A stretch of 64,000 nucleotides of DNA from Microbacterium terrisoli (GTDB lineage Bacteria; Actinomycetota; Actinomycetes; Actinomycetales; Microbacteriaceae): positions 186,001-250,000 of the forward strand of contig NZ_CP133019.1 of NCBI RefSeq assembly GCF_030866805.1, written 5' to 3'. The notes under the pieces were generated by a model. The model saw nothing but the letters and a program-made list of their open reading frames with translations. It searched no databases and was not told the origin of the DNA. The translations under genes and the position numbers were made by a program. Each line of letters starts with the position of its first letter. The stretch's first letter is position 1. Positions 10,236 through 19,184 of the stretch are shown here, one piece after another.

Positions 10236-10263
10236 GGGGACCGCGGTCGGGAACGCGGTCCCC
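10236..10263 (+). terminator. terminator after acyl-CoA oxidase
   Basis: GGGGACCGCG, an 8-nt loop and CGCGGTCCCC form a perfect 10-bp stem followed by CTTCTC, a pyrimidine-rich tail. It is a good intrinsic terminator. Confidence 0.8.
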
Positions 10264-10286
10264 CTTCTCATGTCCGGGGTGGCGGA

Positions 10287-10292
10287 TAGGCT
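10287..10292 (+). promoter_or_regulatory. -10 box of tag (leaderless)
   Basis: TAGGCT ends 7 nt before the GTG of the glycosylase gene, with no Shine-Dalgarno. This both marks the promoter and decides the start codon. Confidence 0.65.
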
Positions 10293-10299
10293 GACGCGA

Positions 10300-10875
10300 G
10301 TGAGCGACAGTGTGGTGACCGGCACCGACGGGCGCACGCGATGCGCGTGGGCGGGCGACGACGACGACTACCGCCGCTACCACGATCAGGAGTGGGGGCG
10401 GCCGCTGCACGGCGACGGCGCGCTGTACGAGAAGATGACGCTCGAGGGGTTCCAGGCGGGCCTGAGCTGGATCACGATCCTGCGCAAGCGGCAGCGATTC
10501 CGTGAGGTGTTCGCCGGTTTCGATCCCGCGGCCGTCGCCCGGTTCGGGCAGGCCGACATCGAACGGCTGATGGCCGACGCCGGCATCGTCCGCAACCGCG
10601 CGAAGATCGACGCGGCCATCGGCAACGCGCGGCTGGTCGATGCCATGACCGAGGGTGAACTCGACGCGCTGATGTGGTCTTTCGCGCCCGCACCGGGCGG
10701 ACCCAGGCCGACCGAACTGCGCCTGCTTCCGGCATCCACCCCCGAGTCCACCGCGATGAGCAAGGAGCTGCGTCGCCGAGGTTTCCGGTTCGTGGGACCG
10801 ACCACGATGTACGCGCTGATGCAGTCCGTGGGCATGGTCGATGACCATGTGGCCGGGTGCTGGCGCGCCGGCTAA
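10300..10875 (+). CDS. tag: DNA-3-methyladenine glycosylase I
   Basis: This base-excision repair enzyme removes 3-methyladenine. The 191 residues carry the Tag zinc ligands Cys15 (TRCAW), His28 (RYHDQEWG), His183 and Cys187 (DDHVAGCW), with the usual four-residue spacing of the last pair. Glu31 in HDQEWG belongs to the base-binding region. GFQAGLSWITIL and the ELRRRGFRFVGPTTMYALMQ helix are also typical. The GTG at 10300 is preferred over the ATG at 10270. A -10 box TAGGCT ends 7 nt before the GTG, and the 10 extra residues are not conserved in type. The downstream ABC operon begins 32 nt after the stop with its own ribosome site, so the two may be co-transcribed. Confidence 0.95.
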   Translation: MSDSVVTGTDGRTRCAWAGDDDDYRRYHDQEWGRPLHGDGALYEKMTLEGFQAGLSWITILRKRQRFREVFAGFDPAAVARFGQADIERLMADAGIVRNRAKIDAAIGNARLVDAMTEGELDALMWSFAPAPGGPRPTELRLLPASTPESTAMSKELRRRGFRFVGPTTMYALMQSVGMVDDHVAGCWRAG

Positions 10876-10907
10876 CCTCATTGCGGACGCGCCAACGAAG
10901 GAGCTGC

Positions 10908-13679
10908 ATGCTGTTCGCCGTACGCCGCGCCGCGCAGCATGTCGGCCAATTGGTCGTGCTCGGCGCGGTCGCCGCCGCCCTGAGCGGCACGCTCGCGGGA
11001 GCGACCGCCATGATCGATCATGCCGTCGACGGCGGCGTGGCGCGGCTCGTGGCCGACGCCGACCCGATGGACCGCACCCTGGTGATCGATGCACCCGCCT
11101 ACGGGAGCGACCCGAAGTCGGTGGATGCCGCGATCCAGACGGCGTTCGGATCGACGGTGCGCACCGCCATCGCCCGCAGCACGTGGACGCAGGCCCCGCT
11201 GGACGACATCGCCGGCGCCGGCGCCCCGCACGACATCACCTCGATCGTGGTGGTGGCCGATCCCGACATCGCTGACCACGCCGCCCTGACGCAGGGCACG
11301 TGGCCGACGGGTGATGAGGGGGCGATCTCGGCGGCCGGCGCTGCACTGCTGCGCGTCGCGCCGGGTGACACGATCGTCAGCGGCGGCGTGCCCATTCCTC
11401 TGGTGGGCGTGTGGCGGCCGCTCGATGCTGCCGCGGCGCACTGGGCGGGCGAGCCCTCGCCTGGATCGGGCAGGGACGGGTCGTCGGTGGGGCCGGTGCT
11501 CGTCGGCGCCAGCGTGCTCGGCGCGATCGATCAGGGCGGCCGTCTGCGGTGGACGGTGACGCCCTCGCACGCCATGGCCGAAGCCTCGATCGCTCCCGCG
11601 CGGGCCGGGATCGCCCGCCTGTCGGCGCAGATCGACCAGCTGAACACCGGCGGCCTGGGCATGCGGGTCACCGGTGGCTGGGACGCGACGCTGGCCCGCG
11701 CGGCGGCCGCCGCGGCATCGGCGCGCAGCGTGCTGGCGATCCCGGTCGTGCTGCTGGTCGTGGTCGGCGCACTCGTGCTGGGCGTGCTCGCCCGCGGGGT
11801 CGGACTGCGCTTGCGCGACGAGGTCGATCTGCTGCGCAGGCGCGGTGCTTCGCGGGCCGCGGTGCTGGCCGAGGTTGCCGGCATCTCGGGCGCGGTCGGC
11901 ATCGTGGCACTGGCCGCGGGGACCCTGGCCGGCGTCCTGGCCGGCTCACCGCCCACCGCAGCGCTGGGGCCCGCCCTGCTCAGCGCGAGCGCCGCGTTCG
12001 TGCTGATCACAGCAGTGTTCACCGGTGCCGCGCTGAGCCCGCCGGGAGCGCGCGATGATGTGACCCGGCAGACCGTGGCCGGCATCGCCGGGGCGGCGGT
12101 GCTCGCCGCAGTGCTGGCAGCGCTCGCCGCGGCACAGCTGCTGACGACGGGCCTTGCCCCTGACGGCTCGGCCGACATCGCCGCGGCTGCCGCACCCGCA
12201 CTGGCGATCATCGCCGCGGGCCTGATCGGCGCGCTCATCGCGGGCCCGGTCGCCGCGGTGGCCGCACGGGCGGCGCGCGGCCTGCGGGGTCTGGCAGGCG
12301 TCCTCGCTTTGCGCCGGCTGGCCCGGCGCGCCCCGATCGTGCTGGCCGGGGTGCTGAGCCTGTCGCTGGCGGCAGGAGCCGCACTGTTCGCCGTCGTCGC
12401 GGTCGCCGGGGCGGGCAGCGCTGCCGGCGAAGCGACCGCCGCCGCCGTCGGCGCAGACGTGCGCGCGGTCTACGACACGTCGCCGATCGTGGATGCCTCC
12501 TCTCCCGCTCTGGACGCCCGTGGCATCGACGTCCCCGACACGGACGACGGCAGTGCCCACGTGTACACCGCCTTCGTCTCCATGATCACGGCCGGGCAGG
12601 TGTCGGGCCGGCTCGTGGCGCTGCCGGCCGCGGTGCTGACCGCTGAAGCGCAGGTCGCGGCATCCGACCTCGCACCGGGGGCCGCCCTCGCCCTGGGGGA
12701 CACGCTGGAGCTCGAGGTCACCGCGTCTGCGCCCGAGGGTCTCGTCGCACCGCACGCAGCGAGAGCCTCCATCCGCGCCTGGTTCGTCGACCCGTCCGGG
12801 GCGCCGCAGACGGCCACCGTGGGCACCGTGCCGGTCGACCGGCGGGCGCATCGCCTCAGTGTCCCGGTGCGTGCGGGTGACCGCCTGGCCGCCGTCGAGG
12901 CATCCGCCCCCGCCCCGTCGGGCGACCCGAGTCCGGCCGACGAGATGCAGCTGCAGATCGTCGCTCACGGCTCCGAACACAGCGCGTCGCTGGGTCTGAC
13001 CCTCGACGAGGGACGACGGCTGGACCGCGGCGTGACGATCGACGACGTGGATGCCCAGGCCGACGTGGTGGTCACCCGGGCCTTCGCCGACGCGCTCGCG
13101 CTGCACCCGGGCGACAACGTCTCGCTCGCCCTGGGCACCCTGGCCAAGCCCGTGAGCGCACGGGTGACGGCGGTGCGCGACAGGCTGCCCGGAATCGGAT
13201 CGGCTCGCGGCGTCGCGATGGACTTCACCGCACTGACCGGACGGGCGCTTCACCTGGGCGGATCGGTGCCGGCGGCCGACCAGATCTGGGCGCAGACCTC
13301 CGATGTCGCGGGGGTGTCGGCCGCACTGCGGGCCGCCGCGCGCACGCCGGTGCGGATCGTGACGGCCACCTCGATCGGAACGGCCGCGCTGATCGACCCC
13401 ATGCTGAAGCTCATGACCGCAGGCGTTGCCATCGTCGCGCTGCTGGCCGTCGTCGGGTTCGCCGCGGTGGCGACCACCGGCATCCACGACCGGCGCGAAG
13501 AGACAATGCCTCTGCGCGCCTTCGGATTCACCTCGGCGCAGCAGAAGCGGTCGACGACGATCGAACTGTCGGTCTCTGCAGCGCTCGCCGTGGTCGTGGG
13601 CGTCGTGGCCGGCACCGTCATCGCCGTGTGGCTGGGGCCCGCCCTGGTCGGCGCGCTCACGGCGGGAGGTCTCACGTGA
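10908..13679 (+). CDS. ABC transporter permease, FtsX/MacB-type (first)
   Basis: The 923-residue membrane protein is a large FtsX-type permease. A first transmembrane segment (about residues 10-35) is followed by an extracytoplasmic domain. A central bundle of about six hydrophobic segments (starting near LAIPVVLLVVVGALVLGV) follows, then a second extracytoplasmic domain and two C-terminal segments. Such proteins serve ATPases of the LolD/MacB class as mechanotransmitters or exporters of lipoproteins, peptides or drugs. The start is ATG 10908, with GAAGGAG 6 nt before it. The stop overlaps the next permease start (GTGA), so the two are translationally coupled and probably form a heterodimer. 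The substrate is unknown. Confidence 0.87.
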   Translation: MLFAVRRAAQHVGQLVVLGAVAAALSGTLAGATAMIDHAVDGGVARLVADADPMDRTLVIDAPAYGSDPKSVDAAIQTAFGSTVRTAIARSTWTQAPLDDIAGAGAPHDITSIVVVADPDIADHAALTQGTWPTGDEGAISAAGAALLRVAPGDTIVSGGVPIPLVGVWRPLDAAAAHWAGEPSPGSGRDGSSVGPVLVGASVLGAIDQGGRLRWTVTPSHAMAEASIAPARAGIARLSAQIDQLNTGGLGMRVTGGWDATLARAAAAAASARSVLAIPVVLLVVVGALVLGVLARGVGLRLRDEVDLLRRRGASRAAVLAEVAGISGAVGIVALAAGTLAGVLAGSPPTAALGPALLSASAAFVLITAVFTGAALSPPGARDDVTRQTVAGIAGAAVLAAVLAALAAAQLLTTGLAPDGSADIAAAAAPALAIIAAGLIGALIAGPVAAVAARAARGLRGLAGVLALRRLARRAPIVLAGVLSLSLAAGAALFAVVAVAGAGSAAGEATAAAVGADVRAVYDTSPIVDASSPALDARGIDVPDTDDGSAHVYTAFVSMITAGQVSGRLVALPAAVLTAEAQVAASDLAPGAALALGDTLELEVTASAPEGLVAPHAARASIRAWFVDPSGAPQTATVGTVPVDRRAHRLSVPVRAGDRLAAVEASAPAPSGDPSPADEMQLQIVAHGSEHSASLGLTLDEGRRLDRGVTIDDVDAQADVVVTRAFADALALHPGDNVSLALGTLAKPVSARVTAVRDRLPGIGSARGVAMDFTALTGRALHLGGSVPAADQIWAQTSDVAGVSAALRAAARTPVRIVTATSIGTAALIDPMLKLMTAGVAIVALLAVVGFAAVATTGIHDRREETMPLRAFGFTSAQQKRSTTIELSVSAALAVVVGVVAGTVIAVWLGPALVGALTAGGLT

Positions 13680-16381
13680 GCGCCCGGCGCCGGATCTCCG
13701 GCATGCGGGTGGCGCTGATCTCGGCGGCCACCGCGCCGGGCGCCTCGATCGTGGTCGTGCTCACGGTCGCCGTGATCGCCCTGATCGGAGCCATCGCGCC
13801 GGCGCTGGTCGAGAACGCCGAGACGGCCACGGTGCGATCGCACCTGGCGACGCTGCGCCCCGACTCGATAGACCCGGCCTCGACTCTGCGCGGGCCCGTG
13901 TTCCCCGGGCCCAGCCCGGGGGACGGCACGCTCACCGATCTCGGCGCCGACGCCGAGAAGTGGGGGCAGCCGTTCGCGGGCGCCGAGCGCATTCTGCCGA
14001 AGCTGCCGCATCCACTGCGCGACGTGCTGGGACCGCCGCGCGTGTTCGTCGCGATCGATGGCAGACCCGCCGTGCCCGCGCACGGTGCAGCCCCCGCCAA
14101 CAGGGTGCAGATCGTCCTCGACCCGCTGTTCGCCGGCAGAGTCCGGTTCGTCGAGGGCGCCATGCCCGAGCCGAACGGTCCCGACGACCAGGTCGTGCAG
14201 CTCGCGCTGTCGCGCGACGCCGCCGAGGTGCTGCACTGGCACGTGGGCGAGGTGCGCCACATGGCCGGCGAAGCGACGCCCACGACCGTGCAGCTGGTCG
14301 GCGTGTACGAGGTGAAGCATGCCTCCGACCGGGACTGGACGCACCAGCGCACCGGCCTGAAGCCGGGCCTGGAGATCTCGGCCATGGGCGACAAGGTGCA
14401 TCTGGCCACGGCGTATGCCGCACCCGGAATGCTCAGCACGCTCGGACCGCTGGGCGGTGCGGCTTCGACGACGGTGTGGTTCCCGCTGCGGGTCGATCGC
14501 ATCGACGGGCCGACGGCTGCCACCGTGGCAGCGCAGCTGCGCGGCTTCGCGGGCGAGAACTTCGACTACAGCGTCAACACGGAGCTGTGGTTCCAGGGCG
14601 GGCTCGCCTTCAGCACCGCGGCGCCGGCGGCGCTGGAAGAGGGCGCTGCCAGCGGCGCTGCGATGGTCGCGATCGTGACCCTCGCGGCCATCGGCCCGCT
14701 GCTGGTCGCGATCGTCGCCGCCGCCATGACGGGACGCATGCGCGGGATCAGGCGCGCGGGCTCTGTGCGGCTGGCTCGAGCTCGCGGCGGATCGGTCGTG
14801 CTGCTGTCGACGCTGCTGGCTGCCGAAGGACTCGTCCTCGGCGCGATCGGCGCGGGCATCGGCGTGGTCGCGGCCGCGCTCACCGTCGGATGGGCGGGAC
14901 CGATCGCCGCTGTTGTGCCGGTGATCGTGGCGCTGACCCCCGCCGTCACCATTCCGGTGACGGCCTTCGCCGCCGCGCGCCGCTCCGCGCGTGCCGATCT
15001 GGGTGTGGCATCCCGACCGGTGCGCCGTCGTCGACTGTTCGTCGAGGCCTCCGTCGTGGTGGCCGCCGTCGTCGTCGTCGTCGCGATGCTCGGCAAGGGG
15101 ACCGGTGTGATCGACCCGATCCGTGCGACGGTTCCCGCCGCGCTGGCCGCCATCGGCTGCGTGATCGTGCTGCGCCTCGTGCCGTGGGTGCTCACCGCCG
15201 TCGAGGCGGCGCTGAAGGGCGGGCGCGGAGTGATGGCCGTGCTGGGGCCGGCCCGCGCCCGGCGCGGTCGAACACTGCCCGTCGCCCCGGCGCTGGCGGC
15301 GATCGTGTGCGTGGCGGGGGCCATGTTCGCGGTGGTCTTCGGCGCGACGGTCACTGCCGGGCTTGCGGCATCCGCCCGAGACAGCGTCGGTGCCGACGTG
15401 CAGGTGACCGGCACGTCTCTGGACGCCCCGGCACTGCGGGCAGTGCCGGGGGTGGATGCCGTGGCCGCCGTCTCTGCGGATGTCCAGCTGCCGGCCAACG
15501 GCGCCAAGCAGTGGGTGACGCTGACCGTCTATGCGGTAGACACCGCCGAGGTCGCCCGCGTGCAGGCGGGGGTGCCCGGCGCACTGCCGCTGCCCCACGG
15601 GCTGAGCGATGCGGGGAAGGATTCCGTGACCGCTGTGGCATCGCAGGCGGCCGTCGACTCCCTGGGCGGCGCGGAGCTGGCCATCCACGGCGTCGATGTG
15701 CACATCGCTTCCACCGTGCCGGCGGCGGCGTTCGCGCCCGTCGCCCGGTGGATCGTCATCGACCGGGCGAACGCGGAACGGATCCTCGGTGCAGGCACCA
15801 CGACCCGTACCGCTCTGGTCTCGCTGCGCCCCGGCGCCGACCCCGCCGTGGTGGCGGCATCCCTGCGCACCGCCGCCGGAGACGGCGGCCGCACCCTCAC
15901 GCCCGCGCAGGTCATCGCCGAGCGCTCGGCCGACCCCGCCCTGGCGACGGTGCAACGGGTGCTCGCCGCATCCCCGGCCATCGCCGCCGTGCTGCTCGTG
16001 TTCGCCGTGACCATGACGCTGCTGCGCGGCTCGCCGTCGCGGGGGCGGATGATGGGGCTGCTGCAGGCACAGGGCTATCCGCGTGGCCGCGAGCTGCCGC
16101 TGGTGGCGTGGGAGGTCGGCCCGCCGCTGCTGATCGCACTGCCGGTGGGACTGGCGGTCGGCGTTCTGCTGCCGATGCTGCTGCTGCCGGACATCGATCT
16201 GACCCGGTTCGTCGGCGGACGCGCGCAACCCGACCTGGCGCTGGCGGGCTGGATTCCGCTGGCCGTCTCGGTCGTGTTCGTCGTGATCGCCGCGATCGGC
16301 ATCGCGCTGGCGGCTCTGGTCGCATCGCGGGTCAGCGCCGCCTCGGCGCTGCGTCGGCTCGCCGAAGAGGAGGACACATGA
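13676..16381 (+). CDS. ABC transporter permease, FtsX/MacB-type (second)
   Basis: The 901-residue partner of the preceding permease starts with GTG overlapping its stop codon, with GGGAGG upstream. It has an N-terminal transmembrane segment (GASIVVVLTVAVIALIGAI), a long extracytoplasmic region to about residue 320, and a central membrane bundle including AMVAIVTLAAIGPLLVAIVAA. A second extracytoplasmic domain and C-terminal segments with LPVGLAVGVLLPMLLLP and SVVFVVIAAIGIALAALVA complete it. The two permeases are similar in plan but diverged in sequence, which fits an asymmetric exporter. Its stop codon overlaps the start of the small repeat ORF. Confidence 0.87.
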   Translation: MSARRRISGMRVALISAATAPGASIVVVLTVAVIALIGAIAPALVENAETATVRSHLATLRPDSIDPASTLRGPVFPGPSPGDGTLTDLGADAEKWGQPFAGAERILPKLPHPLRDVLGPPRVFVAIDGRPAVPAHGAAPANRVQIVLDPLFAGRVRFVEGAMPEPNGPDDQVVQLALSRDAAEVLHWHVGEVRHMAGEATPTTVQLVGVYEVKHASDRDWTHQRTGLKPGLEISAMGDKVHLATAYAAPGMLSTLGPLGGAASTTVWFPLRVDRIDGPTAATVAAQLRGFAGENFDYSVNTELWFQGGLAFSTAAPAALEEGAASGAAMVAIVTLAAIGPLLVAIVAAAMTGRMRGIRRAGSVRLARARGGSVVLLSTLLAAEGLVLGAIGAGIGVVAAALTVGWAGPIAAVVPVIVALTPAVTIPVTAFAAARRSARADLGVASRPVRRRRLFVEASVVVAAVVVVVAMLGKGTGVIDPIRATVPAALAAIGCVIVLRLVPWVLTAVEAALKGGRGVMAVLGPARARRGRTLPVAPALAAIVCVAGAMFAVVFGATVTAGLAASARDSVGADVQVTGTSLDAPALRAVPGVDAVAAVSADVQLPANGAKQWVTLTVYAVDTAEVARVQAGVPGALPLPHGLSDAGKDSVTAVASQAAVDSLGGAELAIHGVDVHIASTVPAAAFAPVARWIVIDRANAERILGAGTTTRTALVSLRPGADPAVVAASLRTAAGDGGRTLTPAQVIAERSADPALATVQRVLAASPAIAAVLLVFAVTMTLLRGSPSRGRMMGLLQAQGYPRGRELPLVAWEVGPPLLIALPVGLAVGVLLPMLLLPDIDLTRFVGGRAQPDLALAGWIPLAVSVVFVVIAAIGIALAALVASRVSAASALRRLAEEEDT

Positions 16382-16485
16382 GATCGGTGGAGCAGGGCCC
16401 GGTGGAGCAGGGCCCGGTGGAGCAGGGGCCGATGGAGCAGGGACCGGTGGAGCGGGGCGGAATCGCGAGGGGAGTGGGATCATGA
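16378..16485 (+). CDS. 35-residue ORF with VEQGP pentapeptide repeats
   Basis: ATGA overlaps the permease stop, GAGGAGG lies just upstream, and the ORF ends in a TGA that overlaps the ATG of the ATPase gene. It reads MRS followed by four VEQGP-type units (one is MEQGP), a degenerate fifth unit (VERGG), then IARGVGS. It is therefore placed to be translated between the permease and ATPase genes. No family is recognised. It may be a real small peptide, or a translational bridge whose length varies by slippage of the 15-base DNA repeat. The coupling signals at both ends argue that ribosomes read it; a function for the peptide is not shown. Confidence 0.6.
   Translation: MRSVEQGPVEQGPVEQGPMEQGPVERGGIARGVGS
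16387..16461 (+). repeat. five tandem 15-bp units (GGTGGAGCAGGGCCC-like)
   Basis: Three near-identical copies and two diverged copies fall exactly in frame with the small ORF, so copy-number change keeps its reading frame and its coupling to the next gene. Such a unit is prone to replication slippage. Confidence 0.85.
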
Positions 16486-17422
16486 CCGACATCACAGGCG
16501 CCACGTTCGACATCGTCTGCGAGGGGCTCGTGCGCATCTTCACGGCGCAGGGCGTCGAGGTGCAGGCGCTGCAAGGACTGGATCTGACCGTGCGGCAGGG
16601 CGAGATGGTCGCCCTGGTCGGAGCGTCGGGGTCGGGCAAGTCGACGCTGCTGGGCATCCTGTCGGGATCCGACACTCCCAGCGCCGGGCGCGCCCACGTC
16701 TCGGGCCACGACCTGGTCGCGATGCGCGGTCGGGAACGGCTCGACTACCGCCGGCGCACCGTCGGGTTCGTGTGGCAGCAGTCCGCCCGCAACCTGCTGC
16801 CATATCTGACGGCTCGCCAGAACGTCGCCATGGTGCACGCGGTGGCCGGCGTGATCGCCAAGGATCGGCAGGCGGCACAGGCCGACGAACTGCTCGACAG
16901 CTCGGGGTCGCTGACGTCGCCGACCGGCACCCCGCGCAGCTGTCGGGCGGGCAGAACCAGCGGGTCGCGATCGCGGTGGCCCTGGCCAACGAGCCGAAGG
17001 TGCTGCTGGCCGACGAACCGACCGGCGAGCTCGACGAGCAGACCAGCGCCGAAGTGCTCGCCGCCATGGAGCGCGCGAACCGCGAGCGGGCAGTGACGAC
17101 GCTGATCGTCACGCACGATGCGGCCGTGGCCGAGCACGTCGATCGCACCGTGCGCATCCGTGACGGACGCACCGCGACCGAGACTCTGCGCACGATGCAC
17201 ACCGATGCCGAGGGGCGCAGCGTCCGCACCGCCGCCGAGTACGCCGTGCTCGACCGCGCCGGGCGCATGCAGCTGCCCGCCGAGTACGTCGAGGCACTGC
17301 GGCTGCGCGAGCGCGTGCGGCTGTCGCTGCAGCCCGACCGCATCGAGGTGCGGCCCGGGACGGCGGCATCCACCCCCGTCGTGCCGGAGGCACAATCCGC
17401 GGACGAAGGAGAACCGTCATGA
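16482..17422 (+). pseudogene. ABC transporter ATPase with an internal frame break
   Basis: The 5' part encodes Walker A (GASGSGKST) and the Q-loop (FVWQQSARNLLPYLTARQN). The signature LSGGQNQR, Walker B (VLLADEPTGELD) and switch His (VTHDA) lie in the frame one base back. The break is near 16899-16907: reading ADELLDS then jumping to the -1 frame at the GGGG run gives DELLDSSGVADVADRHPAQLSGG, which has exactly the normal length. A lost base before CTCGGG would give an equally good product. So this is a point deletion, a sequencing error or, less likely, programmed slippage. A tail of about 90 residues after the ATPase includes an AbrB/SpoVT-like stretch (DRAGRMQLPAEYVEAL). If the break is real, the second ATPase must serve the exporter alone. 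Confidence 0.8.
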
Positions 17423-18096
17423 CCGCGCTGCACGCCGTCGGACTCACGCGCGTCTTCCCTACGGATGCGGGCGATGTGACCGCCGTGCGCGGCGTGGACC
17501 TCGACGTCGGCGCCGGGGAGCTCGTGGCGATCCGCGGCCGCTCGGGCGCCGGCAAGACGACGCTGCTGACCATGCTCGGCGGGCTCGACGCCCCGTCGTC
17601 GGGCACTGTCGAGATCGATGGTCAGGACCTGTACGGCCGCGGCGGACGAGCGCTGCTGGGCACGCGGGTCGCCTCGGTGTTCCAGGGGTTCGGACTGCTG
17701 CCGGTGCTCTCTGCCGCAGAGAACGTGGAGGTGCCCTTGCGTATCCGCCGCACCGAACCGGCCGAGCGCACGCGCCGGGTGGCTGCCGCGCTCGCCGCCG
17801 TCGGGCTGACAGATCACGTCGCGCAGCGGCCGGCCGAGCTGTCAGGCGGTCAGCAGCAGCGGGTCGCCATCGCCCGCGCGCTGGTCGTGCAGCCGGCCGT
17901 GCTGCTGGCCGACGAGCCGACCGGACAGCTCGACTCCGAGACCGGGGCACAGATCATGGCGCTGATCGCACAGCTCGTGCACGAGCGGGGGACGGCGGCG
18001 ATCGTCGCCACGCACGATCCTGCGATGCTGGCCCGGGCCGACCGCGTGCTCGAACTGCACGACGGTCGGCTGACGGCCGCCGTCCCGGTCGGGTGA
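17419..18096 (+). CDS. ABC transporter ATP-binding protein (LolD/MacB-type)
   Basis: The 225-residue ATPase powers the two permeases upstream. Walker A (GRSGAGKTT) is at about 38-46, the Q-loop near FQGFGLLP, the signature LSGGQQQR near 139-146, Walker B VLLADEPTGQLD near 159-170, and the switch His in ATHDPAM. The length and the FtsX-type neighbours fit the LolD/FtsE/MacB class. Its ATG overlaps the previous gene's stop (ATGA), with GAAGGAG upstream, so it is the last gene of the coupled operon. It is intact, unlike the ATPase gene before it. Confidence 0.92.
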   Translation: MTALHAVGLTRVFPTDAGDVTAVRGVDLDVGAGELVAIRGRSGAGKTTLLTMLGGLDAPSSGTVEIDGQDLYGRGGRALLGTRVASVFQGFGLLPVLSAAENVEVPLRIRRTEPAERTRRVAAALAAVGLTDHVAQRPAELSGGQQQRVAIARALVVQPAVLLADEPTGQLDSETGAQIMALIAQLVHERGTAAIVATHDPAMLARADRVLELHDGRLTAAVPVG

Positions 18097-18152
18097 CCTC
18101 GTCGGCCCGGCCCGGCCCGGCCCCGGCCCATCGGCCTCGTCGGCCCGGCCCG
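18097..18152. repeat. 18-bp direct repeat after the ABC operon
   Basis: CCTCGTCGGCCCGGCCCG occurs at 18097 and again at 18135, separated by further CGGCCC units. It lies in the gap between the ABC operon and the hydrolase gene. Confidence 0.7.
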
Positions 18153-18173
18153 TGCACAACGGCGGGGATTCTG

Positions 18174-18187
18174 CCCGGCGCGCCGGG
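18174..18187 (+). terminator. GC palindrome, possible terminator of the ABC operon
   Basis: CCCGGCGCGCCGGG is a perfect 14-bp palindrome about 80 nt after the last ABC gene. It lacks a U-tract. It sits inside a wider inverted repeat (GCGGGGAT near 18162 and ATCCCCGC near 18219). Confidence 0.4.
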
Positions 18188-18259
18188 CCCGTCGCCGATT
18201 CCGCGGCGTGTCGTGCACGATCCCCGCAGCTGTGCGCGCGGGTGACCTCGGCTTCCTCC

Positions 18260-18265
18260 TAGGAT
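18260..18265 (+). promoter_or_regulatory. -10 box of the alpha/beta hydrolase gene (leaderless)
   Basis: TAGGAT ends 6 nt before GTG with no Shine-Dalgarno, so the transcript probably begins at the start codon. Confidence 0.6.
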
Positions 18266-18271
18266 CGGTGC

Positions 18272-19180
18272 GTGACCATCGAGCGCGATGATGACCTGGC
18301 GTCGCGATTGCGCACGGCCGCGGCGCAGGATGCCGCGCTCGCGCCGATCGATTGGAGCGTGCTGCCCGAAGGCGCGGTGCGCGACACGGTCGAGGTGCCC
18401 AGCGGCACGCTGGCTCGCGCGACGCTCGGACCGGCGGGCGGGCGCCGGGTCGTGCTCGTCCCCGGCATGACCGGGTCGAAAGAGGATTTCACGCTCATGC
18501 TGCCGCTGCTGGCAGCATCCGGATTCCGTGTCGAGGCATTCGACATGGCCGGCCAGTTCGAGTCCGCCGGGGCGGGGCCCGAAAGGCTCGTGCCGCCCGA
18601 CCGGCACTACACGTTCGAGCTCTTCTGCGGCGATCTGCGGGCGGTGCTCGAGGCCGGCGCGACGCCCGCACACGTGCTCGGATACTCGTTCGCGGGCACG
18701 GTGGCAACCGCCGTGCTGGCAGAACGCCCCGACCTGTTCGCCTCACTCACGCTGCTGTCGGCGACACCGGTGGCAGGGCAGTCGCTGCGTGCGTTCAAGG
18801 TACTGGGAGCGTTCAGCGGGATGCTGTCGCCCCGGGCGCTGGGAGCGCTGTTCGTCTGGGGGCTGCGCAACAACGTGCACCGCGCTCCGCGCGAGCGCGC
18901 GGTGTTCGTCACGGCGCGGTTCGCTCTCACCCGCCGTTCGAGCGTCGCGGACGTGCTCGATCTGATGCGCCACACACCGGATCTGGCCGCGGCGGTGCGG
19001 GCGACCGGCGTGCCGACGCTGGTGGTCTCGGGAGCGCACGACGTGTGGCCACTGGCCGCGCACCGGACCTTCGCCGCGGCGCTCGGCGCCCGCCAGGTCG
19101 TGCTCGATGCGGGCCACAGCCCCTGCGAGACCGCACCGCACCAGGTCGTCGAGGCGATGCGCACCGTGCTCGACGCCTGA
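18272..19180 (+). CDS. alpha/beta hydrolase
   Basis: The 302-residue protein has the hydrolase fold with a complete triad: Ser139 in GYSFAGT, Asp257 in SGAHDVWP and His282 in DAGHSPCE. The oxyanion strand is VLVPGMTGSKEDF at about 61-73. A helical cap lies between about 165 and 235. It has no signal peptide, so it is cytoplasmic. It belongs to the broad lipase/esterase/haloperoxidase-like group and the substrate cannot be assigned. The GTG start is fixed by the -10 box 6 nt upstream. It is convergent with the glycosyltransferase gene, and a block of tandem repeats separates their ends. Confidence 0.87.
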   Translation: MTIERDDDLASRLRTAAAQDAALAPIDWSVLPEGAVRDTVEVPSGTLARATLGPAGGRRVVLVPGMTGSKEDFTLMLPLLAASGFRVEAFDMAGQFESAGAGPERLVPPDRHYTFELFCGDLRAVLEAGATPAHVLGYSFAGTVATAVLAERPDLFASLTLLSATPVAGQSLRAFKVLGAFSGMLSPRALGALFVWGLRNNVHRAPRERAVFVTARFALTRRSSVADVLDLMRHTPDLAAAVRATGVPTLVVSGAHDVWPLAAHRTFAAALGARQVVLDAGHSPCETAPHQVVEAMRTVLDA

Positions 19181-19184
19181 GCCC

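Noticed and set aside
10857..10907. Longer N-terminus for the first FtsX-type permease
   Set aside because: The added codons overlap the end of tag and lie before a clear GAAGGAG ribosome site at the ATG 10908.
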